The notes beneath the pieces are model-generated. The model did not search any database and had not been told where the DNA came from. It saw only the letters and a program-made list of their open reading frames with translations. From Runella sp. CRIBMP (lineage in GTDB: Bacteria; Bacteroidota; Bacteroidia; Cytophagales; Spirosomataceae): a stretch of DNA of 64,000 bases. Position numbers and translations under genes: made by a program. Each line of letters opens with the position of its first letter. Positions within the stretch are counted from its first letter, which is position 1. The stretch covers positions 868,001 through 932,000 of the forward strand of contig NZ_JAAAKZ010000001.1 of the NCBI RefSeq assembly GCF_009905605.1, given 5' to 3'. This document shows, piece by piece, positions 44,304-53,428 of the stretch.

Positions 44304-44831
44304 ATGAAAAACAGTAACTTTTTCTTACCTGCCACTGTAGCAGTTGCTATTTCTTTTTTAACCATCGGGTGTAATTCGCCTGCTACTGACACTACAACCA
44401 AATCTGTTGCGGAGACTACCGAACAAGCAGTGACCAAGCCAGACATGGCGGCCATAAAAACTGAAATACAAGCCTTAGAAACGGCTTGGGCTGCCGCCGA
44501 CAATGCCCGCGATGTGCAGGCATTACTGGCTTTTTATGCCGATGATGCCGCGAGTTTGTCCAATAATGCACCAATGGTAGTAGGCAAAGCGGCTCTTCAA
44601 AAGGACATTGAGGCAAACTTTGCCAAAAAAGCCAAAGGTGCCACGAGTGTCTATGAAGTTATGGATGTTTTTGGCGACGAAAATACCGTTACGGAAGTTG
44701 GTAAGTCAACGCTCAAAGATGCCTCCGGAAAAGTGATTTCTACGGGTAAATACATGGCAATCTGGGAAAAACGTGATGGAAAATACCTGTGCGTACGAGA
44801 TATTTACAACGATGACGTGAAAGCGAAGTAA
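44304..44831 (+). CDS. DUF4440-like lipoprotein, paralogue of the 38235 gene
   Basis: A 175-residue lipoprotein (lipobox LTIGC at about Cys23), followed by a Thr-rich linker and the same NTF2/SnoaL-type domain as the 38235 protein: DVQALLAFYADDAASLSNN, then GKYMAIWEKRDGKYLCVRDI. It ends in a basic tail. The domain binds hydrophobic ligands; no function is known. It closes the C unit (receptor, dioxygenase homologue, DUF4440) and is followed by a hairpin. Confidence 0.85.
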   Translation: MKNSNFFLPATVAVAISFLTIGCNSPATDTTTKSVAETTEQAVTKPDMAAIKTEIQALETAWAAADNARDVQALLAFYADDAASLSNNAPMVVGKAALQKDIEANFAKKAKGATSVYEVMDVFGDENTVTEVGKSTLKDASGKVISTGKYMAIWEKRDGKYLCVRDIYNDDVKAK

Positions 44832-44839
44832 TCATCTAG

Positions 44840-44878
44840 GGTTTTACTGAGAAGGTATTTTGCTTTCTCAGTAAAACC
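44840..44878 (+). terminator. 14-bp hairpin ending the C unit
   Basis: GGTTTTACTGAGAA (44840-44853) and TTCTCAGTAAAACC (44865-44878) form a perfect stem with a loop of 11 bases. No strong T tract follows; a likely end of the C unit. Confidence 0.75.
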
Positions 44879-45225
44879 TATTGTCCAAGCAAAATGCAAC
44901 CCACACTGCAGGACATACTCAACCTGCCCTATTGCCCTAGGTATATTGTTAATCAAATCGGGCTTACTAACTCCTCTACAAAAATCATGGATAGTGATGG
45001 GGTAGATGACTGACAATCCTTCTTCTATTTGTTTTGACATCAATTAAAAAACTTTACCTTTTTTTGCCAACAACTAAGGGTTGGAGGGCTTTCTATTGAC
45101 CTACGCTTAAAAATTAGAGAAATTCCATCATCACTAAGCGTTGCAAAACCTCAAATTGATTATGTTTCTTAAAAAAACATAGAAGAAGTACTCATCTCCA
45201 TAAGAATAACGTCCAAGATTGAACC
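44879..45225. other. Intergenic region without recognised features
   Basis: About 350 bp between the DUF4440 gene and the first sulfatase. A 39-codon ORF starts at 44894 (+) and a 79-codon frame runs on the minus strand (44804-45043) over the hairpin; neither resembles a known protein or has a start context. I saw no box or exact -7 element. Confidence 0.5.
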
Positions 45226-46650
45226 ATGCAAAAAATAGTATTCCTATTCTCAACTGCCTTCGTTCTCACAATGGCGGCCTTTGTTTCCAAAAAAGGGGCA
45301 CAATCAGTCGAATCCCAAGCCCAAAACCCCAATGTAATCGTTATCGTAGCCGATGATTTGGGCTACAACGACGTGGGTTTTAATGGCTGCCAAGATATTC
45401 CAACGCCCCATATTGACCGTATTGCTAAGGCTGGCGTGGTGTTTTCGTCGGGGCATGTTTCGTTTGGTGTATGTAGTCCCAGCCGTGCTGGTTTGCTGAC
45501 GGGTCGTTATCAATACCGTTTTGGTTATGAACTCAATCCACTATACGTAACAGGCGATAGTACAATGGGCTTGCCCCTCACCGAAGAGACAATGGCCGAT
45601 GTCCTGGGGCGGTCGGGGTACAATAGTATGCTTGTGGGCAAATGGCACCTTGGAGCCCATAAGTCACTGCACCCTTTGAAACGTGGATTCAATGAGTTTT
45701 TTGGCTTCTTAGGCGGCGGACACCAATATTTTCCCGAAAATTTAACTCTCCAAAACCCCGAAGATGCCAATGGCGAAGGGGAAAGTTATAGAACAAAACT
45801 GAACAGAAATTATACTGTCGTTGAAGAAACTGAATATTTAACCGATGCTCTTTCCAGAGAAGCGGTGTCGTTTGTGGAAAGAAATAAACAAAAGCCGTTC
45901 TTCCTGTATCTTGCTTACAACGCCCCCCACACCCCGCTCCAAGCCACCGAAAAATACCTCAATCGTTTTGAAAACATCAAAAATCCCAAACGCCGCACCT
46001 ATGCCGCTATGGTGAGTGCCGTGGATGATGGCGTAGGCGGATTGCTTGATAAATTGAAAGAAATTGGGCAAATTGACAATACGATTATTGTTTTTTTGTC
46101 CGATAATGGTGGGCCTATTGCTGATAACGGTAGCAGCAATGCCCCCCTGCGCGGACAAAAAGGTAGCGTCTTTGAGGGCGGTATCCGCGTGCCTTTTGCG
46201 ATGCAATGGACGGGTAAAATCCCCGCTAATTTGACGTACGATAAACCCATAATTGCCTTGGATATTTTAAGTACGGTTTTGGCAAATATCAAAGGAGCGG
46301 CCAAACCTAAAAACCCATTGGATGGCACTGATTTGTTGCCCTATCTAACCAATAAAACCAACAAAGCACCGCATGATTTTTTGTTTTGGCGGATGTACGA
46401 CAGAGGCAATTATGCCATCATCCACAAGGATGAAAAGAAAATGGTGGTATTGAAAGACAGCGTTTACTTATATGATTTGAAGAAAGAAATAAACGAAGCC
46501 ACCAATAGCATAGATAAAGAAAAAACATTGGCAGACGAAATGGGCAAGGCAAGAGCAAGGTGGGAAAAAGGAATGATTGCCCCTGTTTTCTTGGGATTAA
46601 CCCAAAGAGAAGAGTACGAAAAGCAGAAAGGGATGACTTTAAAAAAATAA
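45226..46650 (+). CDS. Secreted sulfatase (arylsulfatase A type)
   Basis: Alkaline-phosphatase-superfamily sulfatase, 474 residues. A signal peptide (ends about residue 22) precedes the metal-binding ADDLGYNDVG, the sulfatase signature C83-S-P-S-R (GVCSPSRAGLLTGR) in which Cys is converted to formylglycine by an FGE or anSME enzyme, GKWHLGAHK near residue 140, PHTPLQ and SDNGGPIAD. All catalytic positions are in place. No maturase is encoded nearby. Desulfation of a polysaccharide or sulfated sugar is the general role. A second sulfatase and a decayed third follow on the same strand. Confidence 0.94.
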   Translation: MQKIVFLFSTAFVLTMAAFVSKKGAQSVESQAQNPNVIVIVADDLGYNDVGFNGCQDIPTPHIDRIAKAGVVFSSGHVSFGVCSPSRAGLLTGRYQYRFGYELNPLYVTGDSTMGLPLTEETMADVLGRSGYNSMLVGKWHLGAHKSLHPLKRGFNEFFGFLGGGHQYFPENLTLQNPEDANGEGESYRTKLNRNYTVVEETEYLTDALSREAVSFVERNKQKPFFLYLAYNAPHTPLQATEKYLNRFENIKNPKRRTYAAMVSAVDDGVGGLLDKLKEIGQIDNTIIVFLSDNGGPIADNGSSNAPLRGQKGSVFEGGIRVPFAMQWTGKIPANLTYDKPIIALDILSTVLANIKGAAKPKNPLDGTDLLPYLTNKTNKAPHDFLFWRMYDRGNYAIIHKDEKKMVVLKDSVYLYDLKKEINEATNSIDKEKTLADEMGKARARWEKGMIAPVFLGLTQREEYEKQKGMTLKK

Positions 46651-46712
46651 AATCATAGTAGAATTGTCAATTTGTAAAACAGTAGTTTCTCGTAGCAAAA
46701 ATGATTTTATAG

Positions 46713-46931
46713 ATTGGTAAAATCTTATCCGCTGAATCCATCTTTCACGAATTATTATATAAATACCTTGGTGGTCAATGTACTATCGATCAAACACGCA
46801 AAGTGGAGGCTTGGTATAAAACACAAAGTGGTGATAACGACTTCCTTGCCTTGCTACCTGATTTAGATACGCAATTGTTGGAAGATCAGACCTTAAAAAA
46901 TAAAAAGACGATTCAATGCTGTTTAATGTAA
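46713..46931 (+). pseudogene. Remnant resembling the N-terminus of a FecR anti-sigma factor
   Basis: In one frame (stop at 46710-46712) about 72 residues are open to a stop at 46929, containing HELLYKYLGGQCTIDQTRKV, then EAWYKTQSGDNDFLALLPDL. The pattern (YKYL.GQCT..Q...VEAWY) is the one seen at the start of Bacteroidota FecR-type anti-sigma factors. No Met start fits and the transmembrane and FecR domain are missing, so this is a truncated relic. It runs nearly to the start region of the next sulfatase. The family call is by sequence pattern only. Confidence 0.45.
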
Positions 46932-47005
46932 AAAAAACTTGCTTTAAAAAGATGAATTTAAGCCTCAATGTATCCATTTCAGAGAATTATTTTTGGGTCG
47001 ATAAA

Positions 47006-48616
47006 ATGAATAAAGCCTTTAGAAGTCCGTTGCGTATGCTCATAAAATACACAATCGTGTTGTTTTTGGCTTTTACTAGTCTAAAAGCGCAAAATAGTAA
47101 AGGCCAAGCACCCCAAAAACCAAATGTAGTTTTTATCCTTGTGGATGACCTTGGCCTGAAAGATTTAAGCTGTACAGGAAGCAAGTTTTACGAAACCCCT
47201 AATGTGGACAGAATTGCCAATGAAGGCACTGTTTTCACGCAAGGATATGCGTGTAGTGCGGTGTGTAGCCCTTCGAGAGCAAGCATCATGACTGGCAAAT
47301 TTACGGCGAGGCATGGCATAACCGACTGGATTGGGGCAAAATCAGGTACGGAATGGCGGACCGAAAAACGATTCTCGAAGTTATTGCCTGCCGAATACGT
47401 ACATGAGTTATCCAAAGCCGACGTAATCTTGCCCGAGGTAATGAAAGCCAACGGGTACAAAACTTTTTTTGCGGGCAAATGGCACTTAGGCGAGAAAGGA
47501 AGCTACCCAGAAGACCACGGTTTTGACATCAACAAAGGCGGCTGGGAAGTAGGCAGCCCCAAAGGTGGGTATTTTTCTCCCTGGGAAAACCCTTCCTTGC
47601 CTAATGTAAAAGATGGTGAAAACCTCGAAATGCGACTGGCCAAGGAGACTTCGGCATTTATCGAGCAACAAAAAGATAAGCCTTTTTTTGCCTTTTTATC
47701 ATTTTACGCGGTGCATGGGCCCATTCAAACCACCGAAGCAAAATGGAAAAAATACCGTGAGAAAGCCGAGAAAAATGGACTTGCCAAAAACGGCTACGTG
47801 ATGGAAAAAGATTTGCCGATTCGGCAAGTGCAAGACAATCCCGTGTATGGCGGTTTGGTAGAAAGTATGGATGATGCCGTCGGTGAAGTGTTGAATACTT
47901 TGAAACGGTTGAATTTGGAAGAAAATACCATCGTTATTTTCACTTCCGACAACGGAGGTGTTGCGTCGGGGGATGCTTTTTCAACCTCCAATTTGCCGCT
48001 GCGAGGAGGAAAGGGCTATCAATGGGAGGGGGGCATCAGGGAGCCTTACTTCATTAAAATCCCCTGGTTGAAAAAGCAGGTCAAACAAATTGATTTTCCA
48101 GCCACGGGGGCCGATTTTTTCCCGACACTTTTAGATTTTGCCAATATTCCGCTTTTGCCAAAACAACACATAGACGGCGTTAGTTTGAAGCCATTGTTTG
48201 AGGGTAAAGTGTTAAAAGATAGAGAATTGTATTGGCATTATCCACATTATGGAAATCAAGGCGGTCAACCAAACTCTACCATGAGGTATAAAAATTGGAA
48301 GCTGATTCACTACTGGGAAGATGGGCATGATGAGCTGTATGAGTTAGCCAAAGACCCCTACGAACAAACCGATTTAGCCGCAAAAAATCAAAAGGAAACG
48401 CAAAGGCTGAAGGCGAAACTGCTCAATTGGCTGAAAAGCGTAAACGCCAATTATCCCGTTCCAGACCCTGAGTTTAACCTTGAATTGGCCCATAAAAAAC
48501 ACCAAAACAATGTAGAAGTATTGATGCCAAAACTCGAAAAAGAAAGGCTTAATTTTCTGAGGGTAGATTACCAACCCAACCAAAACTGGTGGAAAAGTAA
48601 AACGACCAAGGATTAA
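47006..48616 (+). CDS. Secreted sulfatase, second copy
   Basis: Sulfatase with the signature C87-S-P-S-R (AVCSPSRASIMTGK), NVVFILVDDLGLKDLS for the metal site, GKWHLGEKGSYPEDHGFD and TSDNGGVASGD. A signal peptide is encoded from the ATG at 47006 (MNKAFRSPLRMLIKYTIVLF), with an alternative at 47036; the long frame from 46916 lies in the preceding relic. Close to IdsA- or arylsulfatase-like Bacteroidota sulfatases. Mature length about 510 residues. It shares no operon-specific element with the first sulfatase, and 59 bp after it a decayed third copy begins. Confidence 0.93.
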   Translation: MNKAFRSPLRMLIKYTIVLFLAFTSLKAQNSKGQAPQKPNVVFILVDDLGLKDLSCTGSKFYETPNVDRIANEGTVFTQGYACSAVCSPSRASIMTGKFTARHGITDWIGAKSGTEWRTEKRFSKLLPAEYVHELSKADVILPEVMKANGYKTFFAGKWHLGEKGSYPEDHGFDINKGGWEVGSPKGGYFSPWENPSLPNVKDGENLEMRLAKETSAFIEQQKDKPFFAFLSFYAVHGPIQTTEAKWKKYREKAEKNGLAKNGYVMEKDLPIRQVQDNPVYGGLVESMDDAVGEVLNTLKRLNLEENTIVIFTSDNGGVASGDAFSTSNLPLRGGKGYQWEGGIREPYFIKIPWLKKQVKQIDFPATGADFFPTLLDFANIPLLPKQHIDGVSLKPLFEGKVLKDRELYWHYPHYGNQGGQPNSTMRYKNWKLIHYWEDGHDELYELAKDPYEQTDLAAKNQKETQRLKAKLLNWLKSVNANYPVPDPEFNLELAHKKHQNNVEVLMPKLEKERLNFLRVDYQPNQNWWKSKTTKD

Positions 48617-48674
48617 TAAGACTTGATTTCGCGTCTATTCACATTCGATTTTCTAACTGCTTATTTTCGTGATA

Positions 48675-49604
48675 ATGAACCCTTTGAAAAAGCTTTCGCT
48701 ACTTATTGCATTCGTTGCCTTTGCTATACAGATTATAAAGCCCAAGCAACGCTCCAAAAGCTCAATATCATTTTGATTTACGTGGATGATTGGGTTATAG
48801 TGACATTGGCGTAAACGGCGCTATGGGCGTAAAACGCCCAATATTGATTTTTTGGCAAAGAATGGCGTCAATTTCAGTGATGCCCATTGCTCGGCTTTTA
48901 CTTTTACCCCTTCTCACTATTCTTTACTTACAGGCAGCCATGCTTTCAGGAGTCAAGCGGCCATTTTGCAAGGTGAAGCGCCACTTCTGATAAATCCGTA
49001 ACAAGGAAGCTTGGCCAGTATGCTCAAAAAAGCGGGCTACGCCACGGGCGTGGTTGGAAAATGGCATTTGGGCTTAGGCAATGGCACCTTGGATTGGAAC
49101 CAAGAAATCAGTCCAGGGCCACGAGAAATCGGCATTGATTATAGCTTTTTGATTCCCGCCACGGGCGATAGAGTGCCTTGCCTATTTGTTGAAAATCAAA
49201 AAGTAGTGGGCTTAGACACCAACGACCCTATGAAGGTAAGTTACGGTGAAAGATTTACCACATCAGAAATTTCAGGGTAAAAGTAGCATGGGAGCCCCGA
49301 CAGTCAGAATTTTATGGATTCTTGGTTGGAAAAATCCGATAAAGGAAGGGAGTATTTGTTGGAAGAAGGCTTTACGTATGCCCTCCGAAAAGGAGATTGG
49401 AAATACGTCAAACCCACCAAATCAAACGGGGCAGACTGGATGAAAAACAAACAAATTGATAGCGGTCATAGAATAGAAAAACGGCTCTTCAATCTCAAAA
49501 CTGACATCAAAGAAACGAAAAATCTTGCCGCTGAGCATCCCGATATTTTGAAAGAATTGGAACAAAAATTGAACGACACTATTACTTCTAAGATTCAACA
49601 TTGA
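48675..49604 (+). pseudogene. Decayed third sulfatase with lost active site and frameshifts
   Basis: Pieces of a sulfatase in changing frames: a start at 48675, a GYSDIGVNGAMGVK segment in a second frame (48790), the active-site region as CSAFTFTPSHYSLLTGS where FTPSH stands for the normal CTPSR (Cys to Phe, Arg to His), then GKWHLGLGNGTLDWN after 49011, and a C-terminal part DSWLEKSDKGREYLLEEGFTYALRKGDWKYV at 49314-49604. Between 49265 and 49310 sequence is missing (the protein should be about 470 residues; this spans about 310 codons). The changes are too many for sequencing error and the mutated catalytic pair removes function anyway. Confidence 0.85.
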
Positions 49605-49651
49605 GCAAAAGATTTTCTCCTTCTGGGCTATCGTTTTAGATTTTGGAAATA

Positions 49652-50344
49652 TTACCCCGTGCTCGACAAATTATTTGGAAAATCTTTTTTCGACAAAGGA
49701 ATTTCAGAATTTCCTACTATCACGCTTTTAGAATTGAACTTTTCAACTTTGTTTTTATTGACAATAAAAGCTCGATGGATTTGTATAAATGATAATGACG
49801 GGAGAACTTTAAGAATCTGCTCAATGGTTGAGCGACATTTATAGGTCTTTTTATCGGTGTAAAATAGCAAATAGTTGCCTTCTGATGTGATATAGTTGAT
49901 GTCTTCTATTGGCAATGCAACCTTGTATTCACCATCTTTTACCAAAATTGTAGGTTTGGGTTTGTCTTCTTTGGCAGATTTGATAATTGCCAATTCGACA
50001 GAGGCAACTAAGTCGCTGTTTTTAAACGGTTTGGTTAAATATGAATATGGCGAAGTTGCTACGGCTTCGCTGATAACTTTTGCGTTTTCGTAGGCAGTCA
50101 GATAAATAAATGGTACTTTTTGTTTGTTTTGAATGAGATTTCCCAAGCTGATACCGTCCATTTCGCCATCGCCAAGGTTGATGTCGAGAATGGTGAGGTC
50201 AACCAATTCTTTATTGAGAATCTTCAAGGCTTCGTCGGCATTTTTTGCTTCTAAAACCTGATAACCATTTTCTTGAAGAATCTTCTTGGTGAGTCTTCTA
50301 TTCAGATAATCGTCTTCTACGACTAAAATTACCTTTGGATTCAT
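49652..50344 (-). CDS. LytTR-family response regulator
   Basis: A 230-residue response regulator: receiver domain with the acidic pocket EDD (10-12), phospho-acceptor D54 (LTILDINLGDG), Thr and Lys in AYENAK and YLTKPF; then a LytTR DNA-binding domain (about 130-230) with INYITSEGNYLLFYT and FIQIHRAFIVNKNKVEKF, the typical beta-rich signature. LytTR regulators bind direct repeats of about 9-12 bp with a spacing near 21-22 bp, which is worth noting because boxes in this window have similar spacing. The kinase gene lies 2 bp upstream in the same operon. Confidence 0.93.
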   Translation of the reverse strand: MNPKVILVVEDDYLNRRLTKKILQENGYQVLEAKNADEALKILNKELVDLTILDINLGDGEMDGISLGNLIQNKQKVPFIYLTAYENAKVISEAVATSPYSYLTKPFKNSDLVASVELAIIKSAKEDKPKPTILVKDGEYKVALPIEDINYITSEGNYLLFYTDKKTYKCRSTIEQILKVLPSLSFIQIHRAFIVNKNKVEKFNSKSVIVGNSEIPLSKKDFPNNLSSTG

Positions 50345-50346
50345 CT

Positions 50347-52158
50347 TTAAAAATAGATTTTCAGTTCGAAGCCTTTTTTGAGGTATGTTTCTATTTTACC
50401 ATTGAGTTGGTCAATCAAACCTTTCATTATTTCTACGCCAAGCCCTTTGGTTTCTACATTTACAAAATCAAAACCTTCGCCATTGTCAATGTATTGTAGG
50501 CAATTCTTTTTTGAATGTGTGTCATACCTAATTTCGATATCGATGATGCCATTTTGCTGGTTTTTGAAGGCGTGTTTCATGCTATTGCTGACCAATTCGA
50601 CGATTATCAGACCTAAAGGCAAAGCCTTTGTGATAGATAAAATTTCAACTTCGCAAGTGATAAACAAATTCACATTTTTAAATTTATTATCATACGAATC
50701 TTTGACGAGTTCGGAGAGGTCTGTTATGTATCTTTTCAAATCAACGTCATTGACACTATCGGTTAAATTTAATTTTTTATGAAGCAGAGCAATCGAATGA
50801 ATTCGATTTTGGTTGCTTTTAATCAAGTCGTCAATATTGCTATAATTAACTGATTCTTTCTGGATTTCTAAGATACTGATAACGTACTGTAAGTTATTTT
50901 TTACTCGGTGTTGCAACTCAGAAAGTAGCATTTGCTTCTGCTCCATTGTTTTTTCAATTTCATCTTTTTGAAGGCTTATTTCTCTGTTTTTATCCTTCAA
51001 AATAGCCACACCTTTTTGTTTCTGACGGTTGTTTCGTATCAAAATCAATGTTAGCAAGCCTAAAGAAATGAGAAATCCGATGAGTGCATTCTGCCTTATT
51101 GAGTTATCGTAATCTTTTTTTGCTTCTTTTAAATCTCGCTCACGTTGTTGTATAGTGTTTACGATATTTTGTGTCTGAATAATTCTTGTAGCGGTATAAA
51201 GGCTATCATTTGTAGCATTCAAAATTTTTAAATAATTGATGGCCTTTGAGGGATTTTTATGTTCATATATCTCAGCTAAAAGTTTTGCGGCACTTGCTGT
51301 CAGCACTGAATTTTTAAATTTTCTACCCCCATTTAAGGCTTTTTCGGCATAAAAAATAGCGGAGTCTGGTTGATGGATTGCATGAAAAATGCCTGCTAAA
51401 TCAACCGATTGTTCTGATTCTAAAAAAGGATTACCAAATTTGTTCGAAAAACTCATTGCTATTTTTAAGTATTGCAATGCTTCTGCATAGTTTTTTCGTT
51501 TTTTTTCTACTCTGCCCATTATTGCATTTGCATACGATACCTCTATGGGAATATTCAGTTTTCGGCAATTAATATCTATTATTTCCGAATATTTCATTGC
51601 AGAATCATATTCATTTAGGTTTTCGTAAACCTCACCAATGTTATGGTAAATCAGCCATTTCCCATTGTTGGGTAAGGAGTTGATTTCGGGGTGATGATAG
51701 GCTTTCAATAGCCATTCCAGCCGCTGTTTACTATCTTGTTGCTTTTCATAAACAAGTGCTATCAAATTATAAAATACGATTTCTAATTTGGGGTATTTGG
51801 TTTGACTTATTTTCAAACCTTCATAAGCAGTTTGCATACCATTTTGCCAGTCGCCTGTAATGGTTGATACAAAACTTAAAGACTGTAAAGAAACCAATTC
51901 GCCGTAGGTGTATTTGAGTTTTCGGGCGAGCGTAATTGCCTCAGTTGCATACAACACCGCCTGACGAGGCTCTGTCATGGTATGATACCTTGCCAAACGC
52001 CATAAGCTAATGACTCTATTGGTGTCTTCTTTAAAAACCGTCAGATTTTGTTTCAATCTATCGACCTCTTTCGCCGGCAAACTAAGTGGTTGACCAAAGC
52101 CAGAGGTAGCCAAAGCCGTGATTAGCAAAAGTGATATTTTAATGAGTTTGCTCGGCAT
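50347..52158 (-). CDS. TPR-containing histidine kinase (HisKA_2 type)
   Basis: A 603-residue sensor kinase of the kind paired with LytTR regulators in Bacteroidota. Signal peptide, TPR-like helical repeats (about 30-320), one membrane helix near residue 365 (ALIGFLISLGLLTLILI), a coiled coil, then the HisKA_2 dimerisation domain with phospho-accepting His417 (ELQHRVKNNLQYVISI), and an HATPase domain (SNSMKHAFKN, YIDNGEGFDF, GLGVEIMKGLIDQLNG). The TPR part lies outside the cytoplasm. The stop is 2 bp from the response regulator start. A palindrome lies just upstream of the start (52170-52203). Confidence 0.93.
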   Translation of the reverse strand: MPSKLIKISLLLITALATSGFGQPLSLPAKEVDRLKQNLTVFKEDTNRVISLWRLARYHTMTEPRQAVLYATEAITLARKLKYTYGELVSLQSLSFVSTITGDWQNGMQTAYEGLKISQTKYPKLEIVFYNLIALVYEKQQDSKQRLEWLLKAYHHPEINSLPNNGKWLIYHNIGEVYENLNEYDSAMKYSEIIDINCRKLNIPIEVSYANAIMGRVEKKRKNYAEALQYLKIAMSFSNKFGNPFLESEQSVDLAGIFHAIHQPDSAIFYAEKALNGGRKFKNSVLTASAAKLLAEIYEHKNPSKAINYLKILNATNDSLYTATRIIQTQNIVNTIQQRERDLKEAKKDYDNSIRQNALIGFLISLGLLTLILIRNNRQKQKGVAILKDKNREISLQKDEIEKTMEQKQMLLSELQHRVKNNLQYVISILEIQKESVNYSNIDDLIKSNQNRIHSIALLHKKLNLTDSVNDVDLKRYITDLSELVKDSYDNKFKNVNLFITCEVEILSITKALPLGLIIVELVSNSMKHAFKNQQNGIIDIEIRYDTHSKKNCLQYIDNGEGFDFVNVETKGLGVEIMKGLIDQLNGKIETYLKKGFELKIYF

Positions 52159-52169
52159 AATTGCTAAAG

Positions 52170-52203
52170 AACTTCCCGAAAGGACTAAAACTTTCGGGAA
52201 GTT
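52170..52203. repeat. 13-bp palindrome upstream of the histidine kinase gene
   Basis: AACTTCCCGAAAG (52170-52182) and CTTTCGGGAAGTT (52191-52203) pair perfectly with an 8-base loop. It lies 12 bp before the kinase start and about 290 bp after the end of the lectin gene on the same strand, so it could terminate lectin transcription or bind a regulator. The rest of 52204-52492 is AT-rich and shows nothing else. Confidence 0.65.
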
Positions 52204-52492
52204 GATTTTATTTGCTTTAATAAATCTTTCTGTAAACTTAACACAAAATCATATTCATTTTTGTGGTTTACAGAAGTCTATTTATTAATCTTTCAGACCA
52301 TAAAACTCCTTCACAGCATTGTTTCTTTGTAAAGAAAATGTTGAGATTTTCAATTAATAACAGCAGCTGGTATTGAGAAAATAGTATAAGACATGAATAA
52401 CTGCTACAGTTAGAATCCTTTACATTCACAGGCGCATGTATCAATACTATAAATTAAACATGTTGGGTTACGTAGAGACATTGATTGTTTAT

Positions 52493-53059
52493 TTATTGCA
52501 CTGGTACTAATCTCCACATTTGGCCCGAAACATTCTGAGTTTTATCCATAAATGCATTGCCCGAATATACAGATTTATTTTCAGGCTTATTTCCTTCCAA
52601 AGAAAAGTTGTTGCCATGGAGCATTGTACGTAATCTATAAAGGTGGTCCCCGTTATTGGCACTCACTAAATCTAATCGCCATAGTTGCCCTGTTACATCT
52701 TGACAATTATCCATAAAAGACCGTCCATCTTTCTCTCCCCCGGCAGTATTAGCCTCCAAACATCTACCATCGCCCTGATCATTCGATTTTAAGCGATACC
52801 AACCTTTATTTTTAGCATCTGGAACCAATTTCCACATTGTTCCAGTCGCACCTTTTTGGGAAGACATGAACGATGCACCAGTCATAACATTACTCGCTGA
52901 GCCATTGCTTTCAAGAGATAGGGCGTCGCCCGTGAATGCCGTCCTTAAATAATAATAGCCTTGATAATTAGGGCTAAAAGAACGCCCCCGCTCTTGGGCA
53001 TAAGATGTTAATGTAAGGCCAATGAGCAGAATCATTCCAATGGTTTTTAAAGTTTTCAT
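52493..53059 (-). CDS. Secreted ricin-type beta-trefoil lectin-like protein
   Basis: A 188-residue exported protein made almost entirely of three repeats, each starting with a strand such as YYYLRTAFTGDALSLES, WYRLKSNDQGDGRCLEAN or LYRLRTMLHGNNFSLEG and ending with a Q/T-x-W strand (GTMWKL, GQLWRL, GQMWRL). This is the ricin B beta-trefoil layout, whose QxW motif is present in two repeats (TMW in one). It should bind a sugar on the cell surface or in the medium. A signal peptide ends near SYAQERGR. The gene is on the minus strand with its own promoter, before the kinase operon. Confidence 0.87.
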   Translation of the reverse strand: MKTLKTIGMILLIGLTLTSYAQERGRSFSPNYQGYYYLRTAFTGDALSLESNGSASNVMTGASFMSSQKGATGTMWKLVPDAKNKGWYRLKSNDQGDGRCLEANTAGGEKDGRSFMDNCQDVTGQLWRLDLVSANNGDHLYRLRTMLHGNNFSLEGNKPENKSVYSGNAFMDKTQNVSGQMWRLVPVQ

Positions 53060-53131
53060 TTAGGTAAAGGTTTACTATTTGTTGCCTACTCTGAATCAGC
53101 ATTTTCGGCTTCCTGCTTTTTGATAATGTAC

Positions 53132-53162
53132 CAAAGCTAAATTGGCATACAAAGGCGTCAAA
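53132..53162 (-). promoter_or_regulatory. Bacteroidota-type promoter of the lectin gene
   Basis: On the minus strand an exact TAGCTTTG -7 element (53139-53132) is preceded by TTTG (53162-53159) with a 19-base spacer, matching the Bacteroidota consensus exactly. The lectin ATG at 53059 lies 72 bp downstream. Confidence 0.75.
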
Positions 53163-53273
53163 ATTTTAGGGATAGAAGCCCGATTTTAGGGACAGAATGA
53201 AGATTTCACTTGCCTTGAATTCTTTATTATACCCAGCGCTAAGAGCTAGTTAATAGATAGAAACTCACACTTT

Positions 53274-53358
53274 GGAACAATAGACAAAGTTTTGGAACAA
53301 TAAACAAAGTCTTTGGAACAATAAGAGCAGCCTTTCAGAAACCCGCTTTTTATCTTTG
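53274..53358 (+). promoter_or_regulatory. Boxed promoter D: three tandem boxes before an exact TAnnTTTG element
   Basis: Boxes start at 53274 (GGAACAATAGACAAAGT), 53294 (GGAACAATAAACAAAGT) and 53315 (GGAACAATAAGAGCAGC), with spacings of 20 and 21 bp. The last starts 36 bp before TATCTTTG (53351-53358). The core GGAACAATA is identical in all three. Here the second half reads ACAAAG rather than ACTAAG. The first DUF418 gene starts 70 bp downstream and no hairpin strong enough to end transcription follows until well into the long run. Confidence 0.92.
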
Positions 53359-53428
53359 TTGTGTTTGGTAACCTATAAGAAAGAAGCCCATACATTACCA
53401 TTACCCTACTTAAACCCTCTCAAAACCA

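Noticed and set aside
44804-45043. 79-residue minus-strand ORF after the DUF4440 gene
   Set aside because: Covers the terminator hairpin and the gene end, lacks similarity to anything I recognise, and the other strand is open too.
46916-47005. 30-residue N-terminal extension of the second sulfatase
   Set aside because: Charged region runs from the decayed anti-sigma-like fragment; the ATG at 47006 begins a proper signal peptide.
49652-50344. LytTR regulator as the binder of the boxes
   Set aside because: LytTR sites can also have about 21-bp spacing, so it cannot be excluded, but the AraC-TolB-TPR genes are adjacent to boxed promoters and no box lies before the LytTR operon. Kept only as the alternative.
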